The position numbers were made by a program, and so were the translations under genes. Shown here piece by piece: positions 12,801 to 24,599 of a DNA stretch of 64,000 nt. Position 1 is the first letter of the stretch; each line of letters begins with the position of its first letter. This stretch comes from Ramazzottius varieornatus (Eukaryota > Tardigrada > Eutardigrada > Parachela > Ramazzottiidae): positions 8,026,772 to 8,090,771 of the forward strand of contig BDGG01000002.1 in assembly GCA_001949185.1 (NCBI GenBank), given 5' to 3'. The notes beneath the pieces were generated by a model. That model saw only the letters and a program-made list of their open reading frames with translations. It was not told the DNA's origin and made no database searches.

Positions 12801-15800
12801 TTGGCCGAATGACATCCTTCCTTTATTGATCTTGTCCTCTTCCATACACAAGCTAAATTGTCGACGCTACAAAACAGCCAGCCGACCGCAGACTGATTTG
12901 AGTGAATGGCCCTATGTAATCTTGCCGCAGCAGGAGGACGAGAAGCAAAGCGGATAAGTTGCTCTCCTTGATAGAAATATTCTGAATATTTCATCCCCGT
13001 GACGCACTGATCTTTGTCAATGACAGCTGCCTGGTGTCTTCTGTCCTACCTACTTTGCCATCGACATGTTGTTGTTGTTGGGGGTGGAATTTATGGCGAT
13101 GATTGACGTTGATGTCAAACATGCTTCTATTTCCACGTGCGGACCTTCGCTAATCGTTAGGCATGATTAGCAGGCAAGTTTACGCTAGGCGTACCACACC
13201 CGCACGAAGGTCCCGAAGGATACTGAGCAGAGTAGTGGATGCTGTGAAAAGTGCTTGGCGTTATAGTCTGATGTGTTGCTTGTTGGTTGCAGCAATGGGT
13301 TCATAGCCAACGGTGACCAAATTGTGGCAATTAACGGTCGCTGTATTATCGACCCGGAAGGAGCCTTTCCCCACCAGGAAGCGGTGGCTATTCTGCAGCG
13401 TGCTTGTGGGCTCATTCAGTTGGTCTTAGCCCGTTACCCTGTGCTTCCTTCGCAGCCCTTGCCTTTGTCCGCCAGCAGCAACCTGGCTGAACCCGTCAAA
13501 ATGGTGGTACGTACTGTATATCGAAGATGATCATAGTTTCATGTGGCGCAATCATGTATGTAACTGGCCAGAAATGTGCGCCACTTTGAAAAACAATCTT
13601 ATCGGGGTTATTTTTCCCAAGTGGCGCAGTTTTCTTTGTTATGGGCTTGGAGCAGTGCGCCGCTTGAGATGACGCTCATCCCGAGATTGTTTATGGTTTC
13701 CCATGTTCTCCATTTGTCTTATAATTCCTCATGGATCTTGCATTCTGTGTTTGTAGTTGAGCAGTGAATGGGCGCAAGTGGAAGTGATTGATTTGCACAA
13801 TGACGGTAGCGGCCTGGGCTTTGCCATCACCGGTGGCCGCAGTACCGGCGTCGTCGTTAAATCCATCGTGCCGGGCAGTGTGGCCCATCGGGATGGCCGA
13901 TTGCGCTTAGCCGACCATATTCTCTTTTGCAACGAAGTGTCGCTTCGTGGCATGGGTAGTGACCAGGTCGCCGCTGTCCTTCGCCAGATGCCTGACTCGC
14001 TGCGTCTCATTGTGGCTCGTACATTGGACGCTGATACGCCTACTATGGACCAAGATCATCTACCACGACTTCGATCAGCGTAAGTCCCACTATATGCAAC
14101 GCGGACTAAGAACAACATGTTAGGTTTCGCACGATGGCTTTGTTGTAGAAATCCTAATTCTTTTCAACTCTTTTGGCCATTTCTCTGCAGAATGTTTACA
14201 GGAATGGCCTCTTTTTCTCTTGGGTAACCGTAGCCATGTTAGGCCCGTGTACAGCACGGCCCTGTCCCCAGTTATCGGAGAAAAAGCAGATTGAATTCGT
14301 GAACTAAATAACTCCGCGATTCGTATCATCAATTAGGGATTTATGATGGTGTTTTCTGTCTTTCGCTAGGGAGGTGACCGATGTGGCCAAGTTGGAGCAA
14401 GCCTTGGGCATCACCATTCAAGCTCCGATGGAAGCCGCTGTCCATGCTGGGGAGAACGAGCATGACAAGGAGAACGTGGTGGAGAGAGAAGGTCTGCAGG
14501 CCCAAGCCTTCGTTCATCATCGTCAACGTAGCAGCTTGGCCAGTCTACAGCAACAGCCTCTGCTACCCACCACCCAACCACCGGCCTTCCCTACTTCTCA
14601 CTCGGCGCACACTGATGTGTCGTCCTCCACTTCTCGCCGCCAACACTCCCTTCCGGAACAAGCCTTTCCACCACCGGAAGTCCCTCCACCACCGGTAAAA
14701 CCTTCATTACTGACACTCGATCCGAGAAGCCAGAACACAGTCCGGGGATAATCGTCATCTCAGTTGGCGCATCTTTCCAGCCAGTAGCATAGAAAATTGC
14801 GCCACCCAAGACAGCCATTACCCCATTTCGAGATTGTTTGCCGGCCTTCCATTTGCGTATCGAGATTGACATTGAGTCTTGGTTATATTTCAGTTGCCGA
14901 AAAAAATGTCGGTTAGTTCCGAGAAGAGCGTGGTTTCAGCGGTCCAGTGGGAAACCAATCAGCTTCCACCGTCCTACTCGCAACTAGCATCGCCTCCCTT
15001 CCCTCCGCCTTTCCCACTTCCGTCTAGTTCTGCCACTACCGTTGTCGACGAGACGGTAAGCAGTGTGGATGATCAAGGGGGTAAAGAGGAGAAGGAGGCG
15101 ACGGAGAGCTTTGTGGTCGAGCTGATGAAGGACAGCAAAGGACTGGGCATCACCATTGCCGGCTTTGTCGGTGGAGAAGGTTCGTTCTTCTATTATTGAT
15201 AAGTCATCCTTATACCATATAAATTTGGTTAAACACTTATATTCTTGCAGACGAAATATCGGGGATATTCATCAAGAGTATCGCCCCTGGTAGTGCCGCT
15301 GATCTCGATGGCCGGATCAGAGTTCATGACCAAATTATCGAAGTAAGCCACAGCATGAGAACGTTGTTATGTTCGACAGGGACTGTAGATGCTTTTGTTT
15401 GTAGGTTGATGGGGCTCATCTGGAAGGCTTCTCTAACCAGCAAGCTGTCCAAAAGCTTAAGAATACTGGCCAAGTGGTTACGCTGAAGCTGCTTCGACAT
15501 CTCAGTGGCAGGAAACACCAGCAGCTGGAAAGTTACTTCCGTAAGTTCTCCATAGAACTGTCCATAGCTGGAACTGAAGCTAAAACTATGTGTTGCCTAG
15601 TAGAAATGCAGTAACGTTACCGTTGGAGGACAATTGGGAAGTTGGCAGATGAATTCAGATCGGTACCTAAGGTGGCGCACATTATTGTTGCTATTGACCG
15701 AGAGCGTGCGTCACTTGCGGCACTTGGGGAAACGATCTGGGCGAGTTCGTTTGCCAACGTCCTAATTGATGCGATGTTGTGAAAAACATTGAGTAAAGGT

Positions 15801-18800
15801 GTGCCATGTTTTAGGTGATGAAGATTCGCCGAGCAATGGATCAGTGTCGTTCCGCGAAACCGCAGTAGCAGCGACGACCAAGAAGGAAGAAAATGAAGCG
15901 GAGGACAGTATGGGCGTCCAGCTAGGAGGTGACCGTGAAACTGCCGCCGGTATTGCCTGTCGATGGCGCAAGATTCTAGGCTCCGAGTTTAGCATCGTTG
16001 TGGCTGATGTCATGAAAGAGCGGGTGGGCGGTGGCCTTGGTATCAGTCTGGAGGGTACAGTAGACGTCGAAGGTGGCAAGGACGTTCGGCCCCATCACTA
16101 CATTCGCTCCCTTTTACCCGACGGACCGGTGGGCTTGACTGGGCAGTTTCAGGCTGGAGATGAACTGTTGGAAGTTAACGGTCAGCGTCTCCTGGGTGTC
16201 TCGCATAACGAATGTGTCGCTCTTCTCAAAGAACTTCCGCAACAGCTTCGCATGGTCTGTGCTCGACGCAAACGAGGTAGGTCCACAATTTACTGCTTTG
16301 ATTTAACATTGATGCGAACTCGGCAAACGATGTCGATCAGATGATTTTCCCAAGTGGCGCACGCTTCCAGCCAACTACAAGGAAAACGTGCGCCACTTGG
16401 GAGCTCGCCAGACTAAGTTTTTGCAAGTGGCGCACGCTTTCAGTCGCCTGCGCGGGAAACGTGCGCCGCTTGGTCCGGCTGAGTACGTCTACCGAGCTGC
16501 CAATTTTGGACTATTGGCTCGTCAGTAATATATATTGATGTTTGCAGGTTCTCGATGGAGTCAAGCCATGGACACACCGACTCCCGAGCAGGTGACGGAA
16601 ACAGCAGGAGCCACGACTCTGAACGTTACCCAGATGAACGAACGGCTAATCAAGGCCAAGTCCGATGGTTCTCTGGCCATCGCATCAGCTCCGCCACTAG
16701 ACTTTACGCTGCTACAACGAAGTGAGACGCTTGGACAGCACGGTAAAATGATGCGATCGCGGTCGCTGGAGCCCATCACCCAGTTGTCCATGTGGAGCGA
16801 CCAGGCCACCGTCATCGAGCTCAACAAGCAAGAACGCGGCTTGGGCTTTTCCATCCTGGTGGGCACAACCTACTACATCTCATGTGCTGTTTAGAGTATA
16901 ACCGAGTATTGCAATTGACAGGACTACCAAGATCCATTGAACGCCGAAGAGAGCGTCATCGTCATCCGTAGTCTCGTTCCGGGTGGCGTAGCCCAGCAAG
17001 ATGGACGACTAGTGCCTGGTGATCGCTTACTTTGGGTACGTTGCTTGTAGTCCTGCGTAGCTATCTTGGTTAGTGGGCTAATCTGGCCTTTTCTCCACGG
17101 AAACGTGTCAAGCTGATGCCAAGCACGGCCTTGACAATGTCTCCGTGGAGAAAAAAGGCATAATCAGCTGAAGAACTGAATGGGATGTCAGGAAATGACA
17201 TAAAATTGTCCCAAGTAGCGCACACTTTCAGCGATCTACAACGAAGAGGCGCGCCACTTGAGATGACGATCACGTTCCACGTTCTGAGTAACTTTACAAA
17301 TGTCGGCCGGTGCAACTAAGACGCAAAATATTTTTCTAGGTAAACGATATCAACTTGGAAAAGGCCAGCCTGGAACGAGCAGTGGAGATACTGAAGGGAG
17401 CTAGCCGAGGCATCGTGCGCATCGGCGTGGCCAAGCCTTTACCGGTACTACCCAGCCTGACTAGCCAACAATTGGTAAGCTTTTTCCAGCTCATAATCGC
17501 CTTCCGACGAAGAGACATAAACTATCAATTACTTACCGTAAAGATAAGCAGGACGGCTGGACTACACGCTGTGGTTGCCCGTTTGTAGACATCGTCTCAT
17601 GACGTCGGCGAGGTGTCGCTGCACCATAACATGGACTTTCTCAACCAAGGCGACTCTGCTCACTACGTCTCGTCAGCCTTTCCTGAGGTAAGAGCTTCTT
17701 TTGGCCGTTACTTTTTGTTCGATATCAAATTGTGGATGCTGCCATTGCAGAAACGGACGTATCAGTTGGTGGAAGACTATAGCACGTTGAAACGCATCTC
17801 TCAGCCTTCGCTGGCGGCACACCATATAGGCGCTATGTCGCCTTCTTCCCGAACCGCCACGCCTGTACAGTCACCCCGATGGTCACCCATGGCCTCGCCC
17901 AGTCTCCTGCCCGGCTCCTGGGCCTCCGATGTCCCATTCCTCCCTGCCGAGCTGGAAAGAAGCATTCGCCTGCCCACCTCCTCAGAATCTCTGGGTAAGC
18001 ATCAACACTCCACAGTATACAGTATACAACCAGATTCACCTGCGGCTTTTGGTTGGTGGTGGTATAGGGCTAGAAGTGGATGTGGTGGATAAGGGTATAA
18101 ATGGCTGCCTTATCCGTGACATTAAGGCCGGAAGTGCCGCTGATTTGGATGGCCGACTTGCGGTCGGCGACTACCTGGTATGTTCTTCTCGTACATCGGC
18201 ACATGCTTGGTCGATAAGTGCCTGAGCAGTGGCTGACGATTGTTGTGTTAGACTAGCATCAACCATGAATCGCTGCGCCGTGTGGTCCGAGCGCAAGCTC
18301 ATGCCATTCTGCGGCGGGCTTCCCTCCTAACTTCCGACATTAGGTACCGTGCGCAACTTGCAATCTAATCTTCAGATTGGCGTACAAATTCGACACGATG
18401 GTTTCCGCAAGTGGCGCACGCTGTCAGCCAATAACACTGAAACAGTGCGCCAGTGGCACGTCGATCTTGTCGAGCGCGGTTGCCAAGCTCCAGTCTTAGT
18501 TTGCAAAGAGCGCTAGTTAATCGTGGGTGTTCAATGTAGCGTAACCTATATCCCGGCAGCGGAAGCTGCGGTCCACCGGCACAATTTCCTGCATCAGCAT
18601 GGGCGGCACCAGCATGATGCGATCTCCTCTACCAGCTCTTCACGTGACTACTCCCAAACGGAAATGGCTTCCCTTCCGGACCAAACTTCGCCCAGGTTAG
18701 TCGGCTTGAGCTTTTGACTGGTGCGTGCATGCCGGCATTCTTTCCAACGGTCCTTCTTCCTCGTTGTTCTGCGTCACTTTACCACTACGTTGAGCCTATG

Positions 18801-21800
18801 TTAACTCTTAGTTCAGAAGAAGAAAGTCCGCCCTGCATGAAATACGTAGAATATGCGGTGTTAGACGGTGCTGTTTGAGGGGGCTCAGTCGAACCGTAGA
18901 CAAGGTGGAATGCGGGGAGCGGATCTCAGCTATTTTTGAAAAAGTCATGAGGTTGCCGTGTTTCCTTTCATTGGAGTACGGCCTTGCAGAATGCAGATTG
19001 AGGTTAAATTGAGTTAACTGCAAGTTGGCTGGCTATTACGGTGCAAAGAAGCGTGTGAGTCGATGAGACGGAAGATGGATGTGTACGTGACCAGCTACAA
19101 CCAGTCCAACGTTTCCTAGTGGCTAACTATCCATTATGGTCCTTTCAGTATTCAGGCTGTAATAGTCGTAGCAGTCCCTGCTTGTCACTTCCTGCATGTA
19201 AAAGACGTTTCCTTGTGTCCCCGCTAGTCTTATTTGGGTACCTTCTTCCGACTCGATGTTTGGTCCTGCCTGTTGATGCTTTGGTTTTTGCTTGAATCTC
19301 TCCCGTCATTCATGTGGTCTAGTCTGTGCTGTAGAATTTCTCTGGTGGAAGTCTAATGCTAATCTCCTGTCTTTTTTCTCCGCCTTGAAGGATCTTTCCA
19401 AAGTATTACAGGTGAGTTTCGTTTCCGTCTCTTGACGGTATTCTTGCAGACTGGCAGCTTTCCCTAATTACAGTAGTCGTAGCTGACTTTGGATAGTACT
19501 GTGTGATTTGTTATGGTAGTATTAATTTTGATAATTACTGATGTGATGTGATGTTATATACGTACAGTATATGTGTAAAGTTACGGCGAGCTTTTGGTGC
19601 TGATGGTGAAGTTCCAGGCATTCCAATATGCACTATAGTTTGTCAGGTCGATCTCAGCTGTGAAGCCTGTGATGTTCCGAGTTGTTGTCAGTTGTCAAAA
19701 CGACATCCGTCATACTGTCGGAAGTTTCCAAGTACATGGAAAGGACCATTATTAGTTTTGACGGCGTGAAGATTTCAAATGCTCGTTAATAATTATGCCG
19801 TTCAAAGCAGTCTTAATGAAGATGGAAATAGATTCCGTGGTTGAACTCGTTTACGAGTACGTAGTAATGACTTGATATCGTAGGTCGCCGTTTCTGGCGC
19901 AACGCAGTATGATGTCGACGCAAGAGACCATTGTGGAGCAGCGTTCGCCGTCTGCTTCGCCCCTACCTGCTGCTCATTCTCCCTCTGAGGAAGCGGCTGT
20001 CGACACCCTGTCCATGGAAGACTTCCCGCCTCCACCACCTAGTCTCCTGCCGGTCGCCGAGAAGGAAGATACTGCAGTGGAAACGACAGCGACATTGTCG
20101 GTGTCGGTTAGTGCTCTGCGCCACTGGGCGCCACCTCGCACCGTCCTGCTGGAGCGTCAGCCGAACCGTAGCTTGGGCATCTCCATTGTCGGTGGCAAGG
20201 TCCAGATGTCCAATGGCGCCGGTACCGAATCAACCATCACCGGCATCTTCATCAAACAAGTCCTGCCCGATAGTCCGGCTGGCCGTGAAGGTAAACTGGC
20301 AGTTCGGCAAACAAATTCTGCCAAATGTTTTTCCCAGGTGGCGCACGTCTTGGATCCATTTCCTACTGATAACGTGCGCCACTTGGAGAAACAACCAAAC
20401 TCGAAAGGTTTGTTTTTCCAAGTGGCGCGTGGCCTCAGCCAAAAAACAAGAAGGTGTGCGCCACCTGGTAAAAGAATCTTGTCAAGTTTGTTTGCGGAAT
20501 TTACCCATGAGGCTTTAGTTTCGTTCTATTTCTTCATCGTTTCTGTTTCAACAGGCACGCTGAAAACGGGAGATCGCATATTAGAGGTAAGACTGGCCTT
20601 TCTCGCGAGATAAAGACCATGGTGTGATGTTTCTGTTTTGGTTAGGTTGATGGGAAGGATATTCGCGAGTCGACTCACGAGTACGCTGTCGACATCATCC
20701 GCAATGCTCAATCGCCGGTGACGTTTGTGGTGCAGAGCCTCATTAGCCATAGTCCAGCTCCACCAAGCACCGCCGTCAACCCTCTTCTGCCTAAACCGCC
20801 AGCGACCCGTAGTCACTCCATCCACGATACTTCTTCTTTGAGGCAGACCACTCAAGACGAAGCGGCCCCAGCGCAGAAGGATGCCAGTATCAATGGACAT
20901 CGTGCCAGTATCGCTAGTCATCAGTCACGACAGTCCAGTAAGTCCAGCTCGTTCGACCGCAACAACGGTCTCAACCGGGAAGGGGAGGAAGATGACGACG
21001 ATGACAGTCAGACTGATTCCATGTCCAGTAAGTCGGCAGCTTTACGTCCATGATGGCTCAAATTGAAGTTTGGTGTCGATTGCAGGTTGGGACGCGGTGG
21101 AAAAGTATGGCGATCTGGGCGGACAAATACTGCAAGTGACCATTCCTAGGAGCGAGGCCGGTCTTGGCTTGTCGTTGGTTGGTAATAAGGATCGGCAAAA
21201 GATGTCGGTTTTTGTTCTGGTCTTGGACGACGATAATCCAACTACCAAGAACTCGGGCATCCGGCCGGGCGATGAACTGCTGGAGGTAGGTCATACCAGT
21301 CATTGATCGTTGTACACTACTTTCGTAACAATACAACACCGTAAAAATGAAGGTAATACGAAAATGGGAGCACGGTAAATGAACTGCACAAGATCGGTTG
21401 CCCAACTGGCACACTCCGAGCCAATAACACTGAATACGCGCGCCATCTGGAAATAGCAAAGTCGGCAAGATCGTTTGCCCAAGTGGCGCATGTGTTCAGA
21501 CAGGAATATCAGAAAGGCCATTTGGGAGAAGAATCTTGTGGAGGTTGCTTGCCCGGATCCCAAATAAGCCTCGCGTCTCCGAAGAGATCGCTAAAAGGTG
21601 CCTGCCCTTATTGTGCAGGTGAACAAAATGGTGGTGCGAGGTCGTAGTCACCTGAACGCCAGTGCCATGATCAAGACTGTCCGCGATGGCGAGTACCATC
21701 TGACATTGTTGCGCCGACCTGGGGCTGTCCACGAGATGGCCGTCTCTCCTGGCTACAAGGTGTCGGACAACGGGTTGGAGCATGGAGAAGCGCCTCACCT

Positions 21801-24599
21801 GGCGCCTACGAGTGCCGAACCTCACTGGCCACCGCATCCCTCTGAGGACGAACTGACTATGGCTGGCCATCCTCAAATCAAGACAGCCCACCTCTTCAAG
21901 GTAACGACCTCTGTCATGACTGGTATGAAATGACAACGGGTAGCTAAGTGGAAGTGTCATGTCTTTGCAGGCTGCCAACGGTCTGGGCTTCGGCGTTTCT
22001 CAAGGCATGGGAACCATCCCTGAAGGTATCTACATCAAAACGATCACCGAGGATGGCAGCGCCGCCAAGGAAGGCACCCTTCGCGTCGACGATCAAGTAT
22101 GTCGCCGCCATGCAAATGGTCATGTATACATATATTTGACAGGCCGGCAAACGGAACCTGCAAGATCTTCGTCTTGGGTGGCGCACGTTTTCACTGTTGG
22201 TGGCTGCAAGCGTGGGCCACTTGAAGTAACGTTCCTGTGCGTTTCATTTTCCGGTCTCCCATTTTTATGTTAATCTTGCTTCTTTTCCCAGGTTTCCTGT
22301 ATGACGTTTCATAACAATACAACATTGTTATTTTGCAGATAATCGCCGTGAATGGTGTGTCGTTAGTGGGGTTGCCTTACGACGAAGCCTTGAGTACGTT
22401 GTGCGTGGCCAACGGTAACATTGCCATAACCGTCAGCCGAGGCCCACCTGCCCCACCGCCCGCGAGCACTCCAGCCACGACAGTTCTGCCAGCCATGCCT
22501 TCCACTCGACCTCCTCCACTTCCGCTAGTCGTCCAGCCTCTCCTCTCCCCCAGCCTAGCCTCACGGACGCTCAGTGTAGTCGAAGAGGCCCAACAAGAAG
22601 TCAACCTGGAGATTCAACGTGCTAATGGTCTGGGCTTAGGTCTGCAGCTGGCTCTCCTACCCGTCTCTATAGCACCCATCGTCATTCGCGAAATCTTGCC
22701 AGCTGGCTCCGTGGCTGTCGATGGACGCTTGATGGTCGGCGATCGTCTGCTGACCATCAATGGCAAAGACTTCTCCAAGAGCAACGATACCGAAGCGGCG
22801 ATGGATGCTCTGCTGCAGGGAACCGATAAACCTATCCACCTTCGAATACTCCGCGACGTCAAGACCACCTTACAAGATGACGACATGTACCAGGTACGCT
22901 TAACTGCCTCCCTTCAATTTTCTGTCTCAAACTATCGGCTAGCTCAATGCAGAAGTGGGGTTATCTGGGTCGGTAGTTGGACTTGCCTTCTCTCTACGAA
23001 ACTGGTTGACAGGGCGGTGCCCAGCACGAACCTGTTTGATTGTTTAGAAATCTTATAGAAAAGGGCAAAATGCGAGCCGGCGAACAGACTAGATCGAATC
23101 GTTTCTCAAGTGGCGCACGTGTCCAGTGATATCGACTAAGAGCGTGCGCCACTCGGAGGAACAATCTGGTTGAATGTGTTTACCGAGCTCGGAAATTGGC
23201 AAAGCGAGCTGGCAGACCGGAAGTGACATCCGTAACTTTCGTGGTTGGTTGTTTCCGTAGCTTTTGGAGGTGGAGTTGGCCAAGAAGGCCGGACGAGGCC
23301 TAGGGTTGAGCATCATCCAGCACCAGAACGAGAAGGGAGTTTTCGTGTCGGAAGTGGTCAAAGGCGGGGAGAGCGAGGGTAAAGTCCACGCTCAGGATCA
23401 AATACTGTCGGTGAACGGCTACGATGTGCGGGACAGCTCTCAAGAGGATGCCGCCACGCTGTTGAAAACGGCTGCCATGGGCAAAGTGCACCTCAAGCTT
23501 CGGCGTCTCCGGCCGGGAGCTCGAAGTGGCGCCAAAGCAGCCCGACGCACCAGCTCGGCTTCCAACGAGAAGCGACCAAACACGGCTAAACGCGCAACTC
23601 GTGACACTGAGTCCTCTTCCGCCCGTCCAGCACCTGTGCCTCCCGCTGAACCCACCATTGCTGTGGCTCCTGCGACGCAGACCATGACTGTCGAGTTCTT
23701 TCGCCAGCCGAGTGAAGCCGTGGGTTTCACGGTGGTGGGCAGTAAGGGACAGCTGAGTATTGGGCAGATTGTGGAGAGCGCACTGGCGGCCAGCCTAGTT
23801 CGGACAGGGGATACTCTCTTGAGGCTCAATGACGTCTCTTTGCAAGCCATGACTCCCAGCGAGGTCAATGCTCAACTGAAACAGTTAACCGGCAAGATTT
23901 CACTGTTGATACAACGACGGACGCTCTCCACTCCTCAGCTCAATACCTCGGCCAATCCTGCATCTGCCCAAAGGTAGGTCCCCTTCACTTTTGTAGCTCT
24001 TGAATTTGTACGTTTCCTCTCCTTCCCTCCTAGTACTCCCGACTCGCTGGACTGTCGCCATATCGTCCTGCAACGCGGACAGGATGGACTAGGCTTCTCC
24101 ATTGTAAGACTTGGTGCTTCCTCTCTGACATATTGTGCCAATGTAGAAAGGGCGACCTAACAGTGCTGCATGTAGGTTGGAGGCTTTGGCTCGCCGCATG
24201 GTGACTTACCCATTTACGTCAAGACAGTCTTCACCAAAGGCGCCGCCGCTGAAGATGGTATAGTTCATGCTTTTCCCACTTCTGGTATTACTTATCACCG
24301 TATGGGACGTTGTAGAACGATTTCTTTCAGATCGTCATTTCAAGTGGCGCACGTCCTCAGTAGGGCAAGTCGAGAGCGTGCGCCACTGGGGATCATGATC
24401 TGGGTGAATTTGTTTGCCGACGTCTCATAAGTGACTTGTATTCTGTGATAATGGTTTTTGGGTGTTGGCAGGTCGGCTGAAGCGAGGCGACCAGATCGTG
24501 GCGGTCAACGGGGAGAGCCTGGAAGGGGCGACGCACGAGAAGGCCGTCAATGTCTTGAAGAACGCCAAGGGGACGGTCACGCTGATGGTCACCGGCTAA
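9818..24599 (+). CDS. MPDZ: Multi-PDZ scaffold, MUPP1/PATJ type (L27 + 13 PDZ)
   Basis: About 2205 residues. These proteins assemble apical Crumbs-complex, junction and receptor complexes. Exons: 9818-9833 (ATG), 9914-10164, 10228-10317, 10403-10587, 13293-13506, 13757-14079, 14370-14694, 14894-15179, 15251-15342, 15405-15540, 15815-16276, 16548-16858, 16922-17035, 17340-17474, 17589-17687, 17751-17994, 18068-18177, 18252-18343, 18540-18695, 19884-20290, 20555-20586, 20646-21027, 21086-21285, 21619-21900, 21971-22096, 22339-22893, 23261-23973, 24034-24103, 24176-24257, 24472-24599 (TAA). The sum is whole codons. L27: [14 protein letters not shown] onward. PDZ starts: 10430, 13770, 15110, 15970, 16800, 17950, 20140, 21110, 21940, 22600, 23261, 23680, 24045. 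GLGF-loop motifs include [30 protein letters not shown] and LGFSIVGG. Thirteen PDZ domains match MUPP1. MUPP1 versus PATJ is not settled. Upstream 5' UTR exons are possible. Confidence 0.93.
10655..10701. repeat. Palindromic intron repeat, family 1
   Basis: aaatggcgcac pairs with gtgtgccact. It is a diverged copy in the large intron of the PDZ scaffold gene. Confidence 0.7.
11565..11600. repeat. Perfect 36-base palindrome
   Basis: Arms tgctttttccaaagtga and tcactttggaaaaagca are exact reverse complements separated by two bases. It lies 14 bases before a family-1 repeat whose flank also reads tttccaagtg. Confidence 0.85.
11615..11684. repeat. Family-1 palindrome with extended arms
   Basis: The arms reach from gatcgttttccaagtggc (11615 on) to the matching end agaaaacgatc (to 11684). 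The copy shows that the family's inverted repeat extends at least ten bases beyond the core. Confidence 0.85.
13541..13668. repeat. Twin family-1 palindromes
   Basis: Hairpins at 13541-13586 and 13618-13668 (atgtggcgca/tgcgccactt; caagtggcgca/tgcgccgctt) lie in the intron 13507-13756 of the PDZ scaffold gene. Confidence 0.8.
14205..14288. repeat. Palindromic repeat, family 2, diverged
   Basis: ggcctctttttctc and ggagaaaaagc form the ends. The centre reads cccgtgtacagcacggccctg. It lies in scaffold intron 14080-14369. Confidence 0.5.
14761..14806. repeat. Palindromic intron repeat, family 1
   Basis: gttggcgca pairs with tgcgccac within intron 14695-14893 of the PDZ scaffold gene. Confidence 0.7.
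15669..15717. repeat. Palindromic intron repeat, family 1
   Basis: aaggtggcgcac and gtgcgtcactt flank a 25-base centre. The downstream flank carries aaacgatctgg and gtttgccaacgtcc, which recur beside other copies. Confidence 0.75.
16350..16473. repeat. Twin family-1 palindromes
   Basis: ccaagtggcgcacg/cgtgcgccacttgg (16350-16400) and caagtggcgcacg/cgtgcgccgcttg (16424-16472) lie in intron 16277-16547. The first is a near-perfect copy of the consensus. Confidence 0.88.
17086..17159. repeat. Palindromic repeat, family 2, best copy
   Basis: gccttttctccacgg at the left pairs with ccgtggagaaaaaaggc at the right. Inner arms gtgtcaag and cttgacaa flank a centre with gccaagcacggc. It lies in intron 17036-17339. 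Confidence 0.8.
17211..17261. repeat. Palindromic intron repeat, family 1
   Basis: ccaagtagcgcac pairs with gcgcgccacttg. It shares intron 17036-17339 with a family-2 palindrome. Confidence 0.8.
18408..18457. repeat. Palindromic intron repeat, family 1
   Basis: caagtggcgcac/gtgcgccagtgg with the frequent centre cagccaataacactga. It lies in intron 18344-18539. Confidence 0.8.
18696..19883. other. 1.2-kb intron of the PDZ scaffold gene with a candidate microexon
   Basis: The flanking exons join directly in phase 2. The intron contains no family-1 palindrome that I can see. The only coding-like element is the 21-base block at 19391-19411, annotated separately. Confidence 0.55.
19391..19411 (+). 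other. Candidate 21-base microexon of the PDZ scaffold gene
   Basis: A pyrimidine-rich tract ending in aag precedes the block. A strong donor, cag|gtgagt, follows it. Both neighbouring exon junctions are phase 2, and the block keeps phase 2. It would insert seven residues (IFPKYYR) in frame between PDZ6 and PDZ7. Transcript evidence is absent. Confidence 0.4.
20334..20468. repeat. Twin family-1 palindromes
   Basis: Hairpins 20334-20386 and 20418-20468 lie in intron 20291-20554. The flanks carry cggcaaacaaa on the left and caagtttgtttgcgg on the right, themselves an inverted repeat. The whole unit appears to be about 180 bases. Confidence 0.85.
21391..21527. repeat. Two diverged family-1 palindromes
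   Basis: A degraded hairpin at about 21401-21450 and a half-degraded one at 21479-21527 (caagtggcgcatg ... gccatttggg) lie in intron 21286-21618. The shared word aagatcg recurs before each. Confidence 0.6.
22176..22223. repeat. Palindromic intron repeat, family 1, diverged
   Basis: gggtggcgcacg pairs with cgtgggccacttg in intron 22097-22338. The left flank is cggcaaacgg. Confidence 0.65.
22984..23067. repeat. Palindromic repeat, family 2
   Basis: gccttctctctacgaa and tagaaaagggc mark the ends. The centre is ggcggtgcccagcacgaacc, matching the other family-2 copies. It is in intron 22894-23260. Confidence 0.55.
23107..23155. repeat. Palindromic intron repeat, family 1
   Basis: caagtggcgcacg/cgtgcgccactcg in the same intron as the preceding family-2 element. 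Confidence 0.85.
24341..24389. repeat. Palindromic intron repeat, family 1
   Basis: caagtggcgcacg/cgtgcgccactgg in the last intron of the PDZ scaffold gene. The right flank has gtttgccgacgtc, seen beside several copies. Confidence 0.85.

Larger units (their letters stand above)
10588..13292. other. 2.7-kb intron splitting PDZ1 of the scaffold gene
   Basis: The intron interrupts PDZ1 after GSIAHR. It contains family-1 palindromes at 10655 and 11615 and a perfect 17-base-arm palindrome at 11565-11600. Minus-strand open frames of 213 codons (12353-12994) and 122 codons (11904-12272) have no recognisable domain, so I do not call them genes. Confidence 0.6.

Noticed and set aside
17995-18022. Alternative acceptor at 18022 giving a longer PDZ6 with LLVGGG
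   Set aside because: It would need a 28-base intron, about half the shortest intron otherwise seen here (56-63 bases). The acceptor at 18067 gives normal PDZ spacing.
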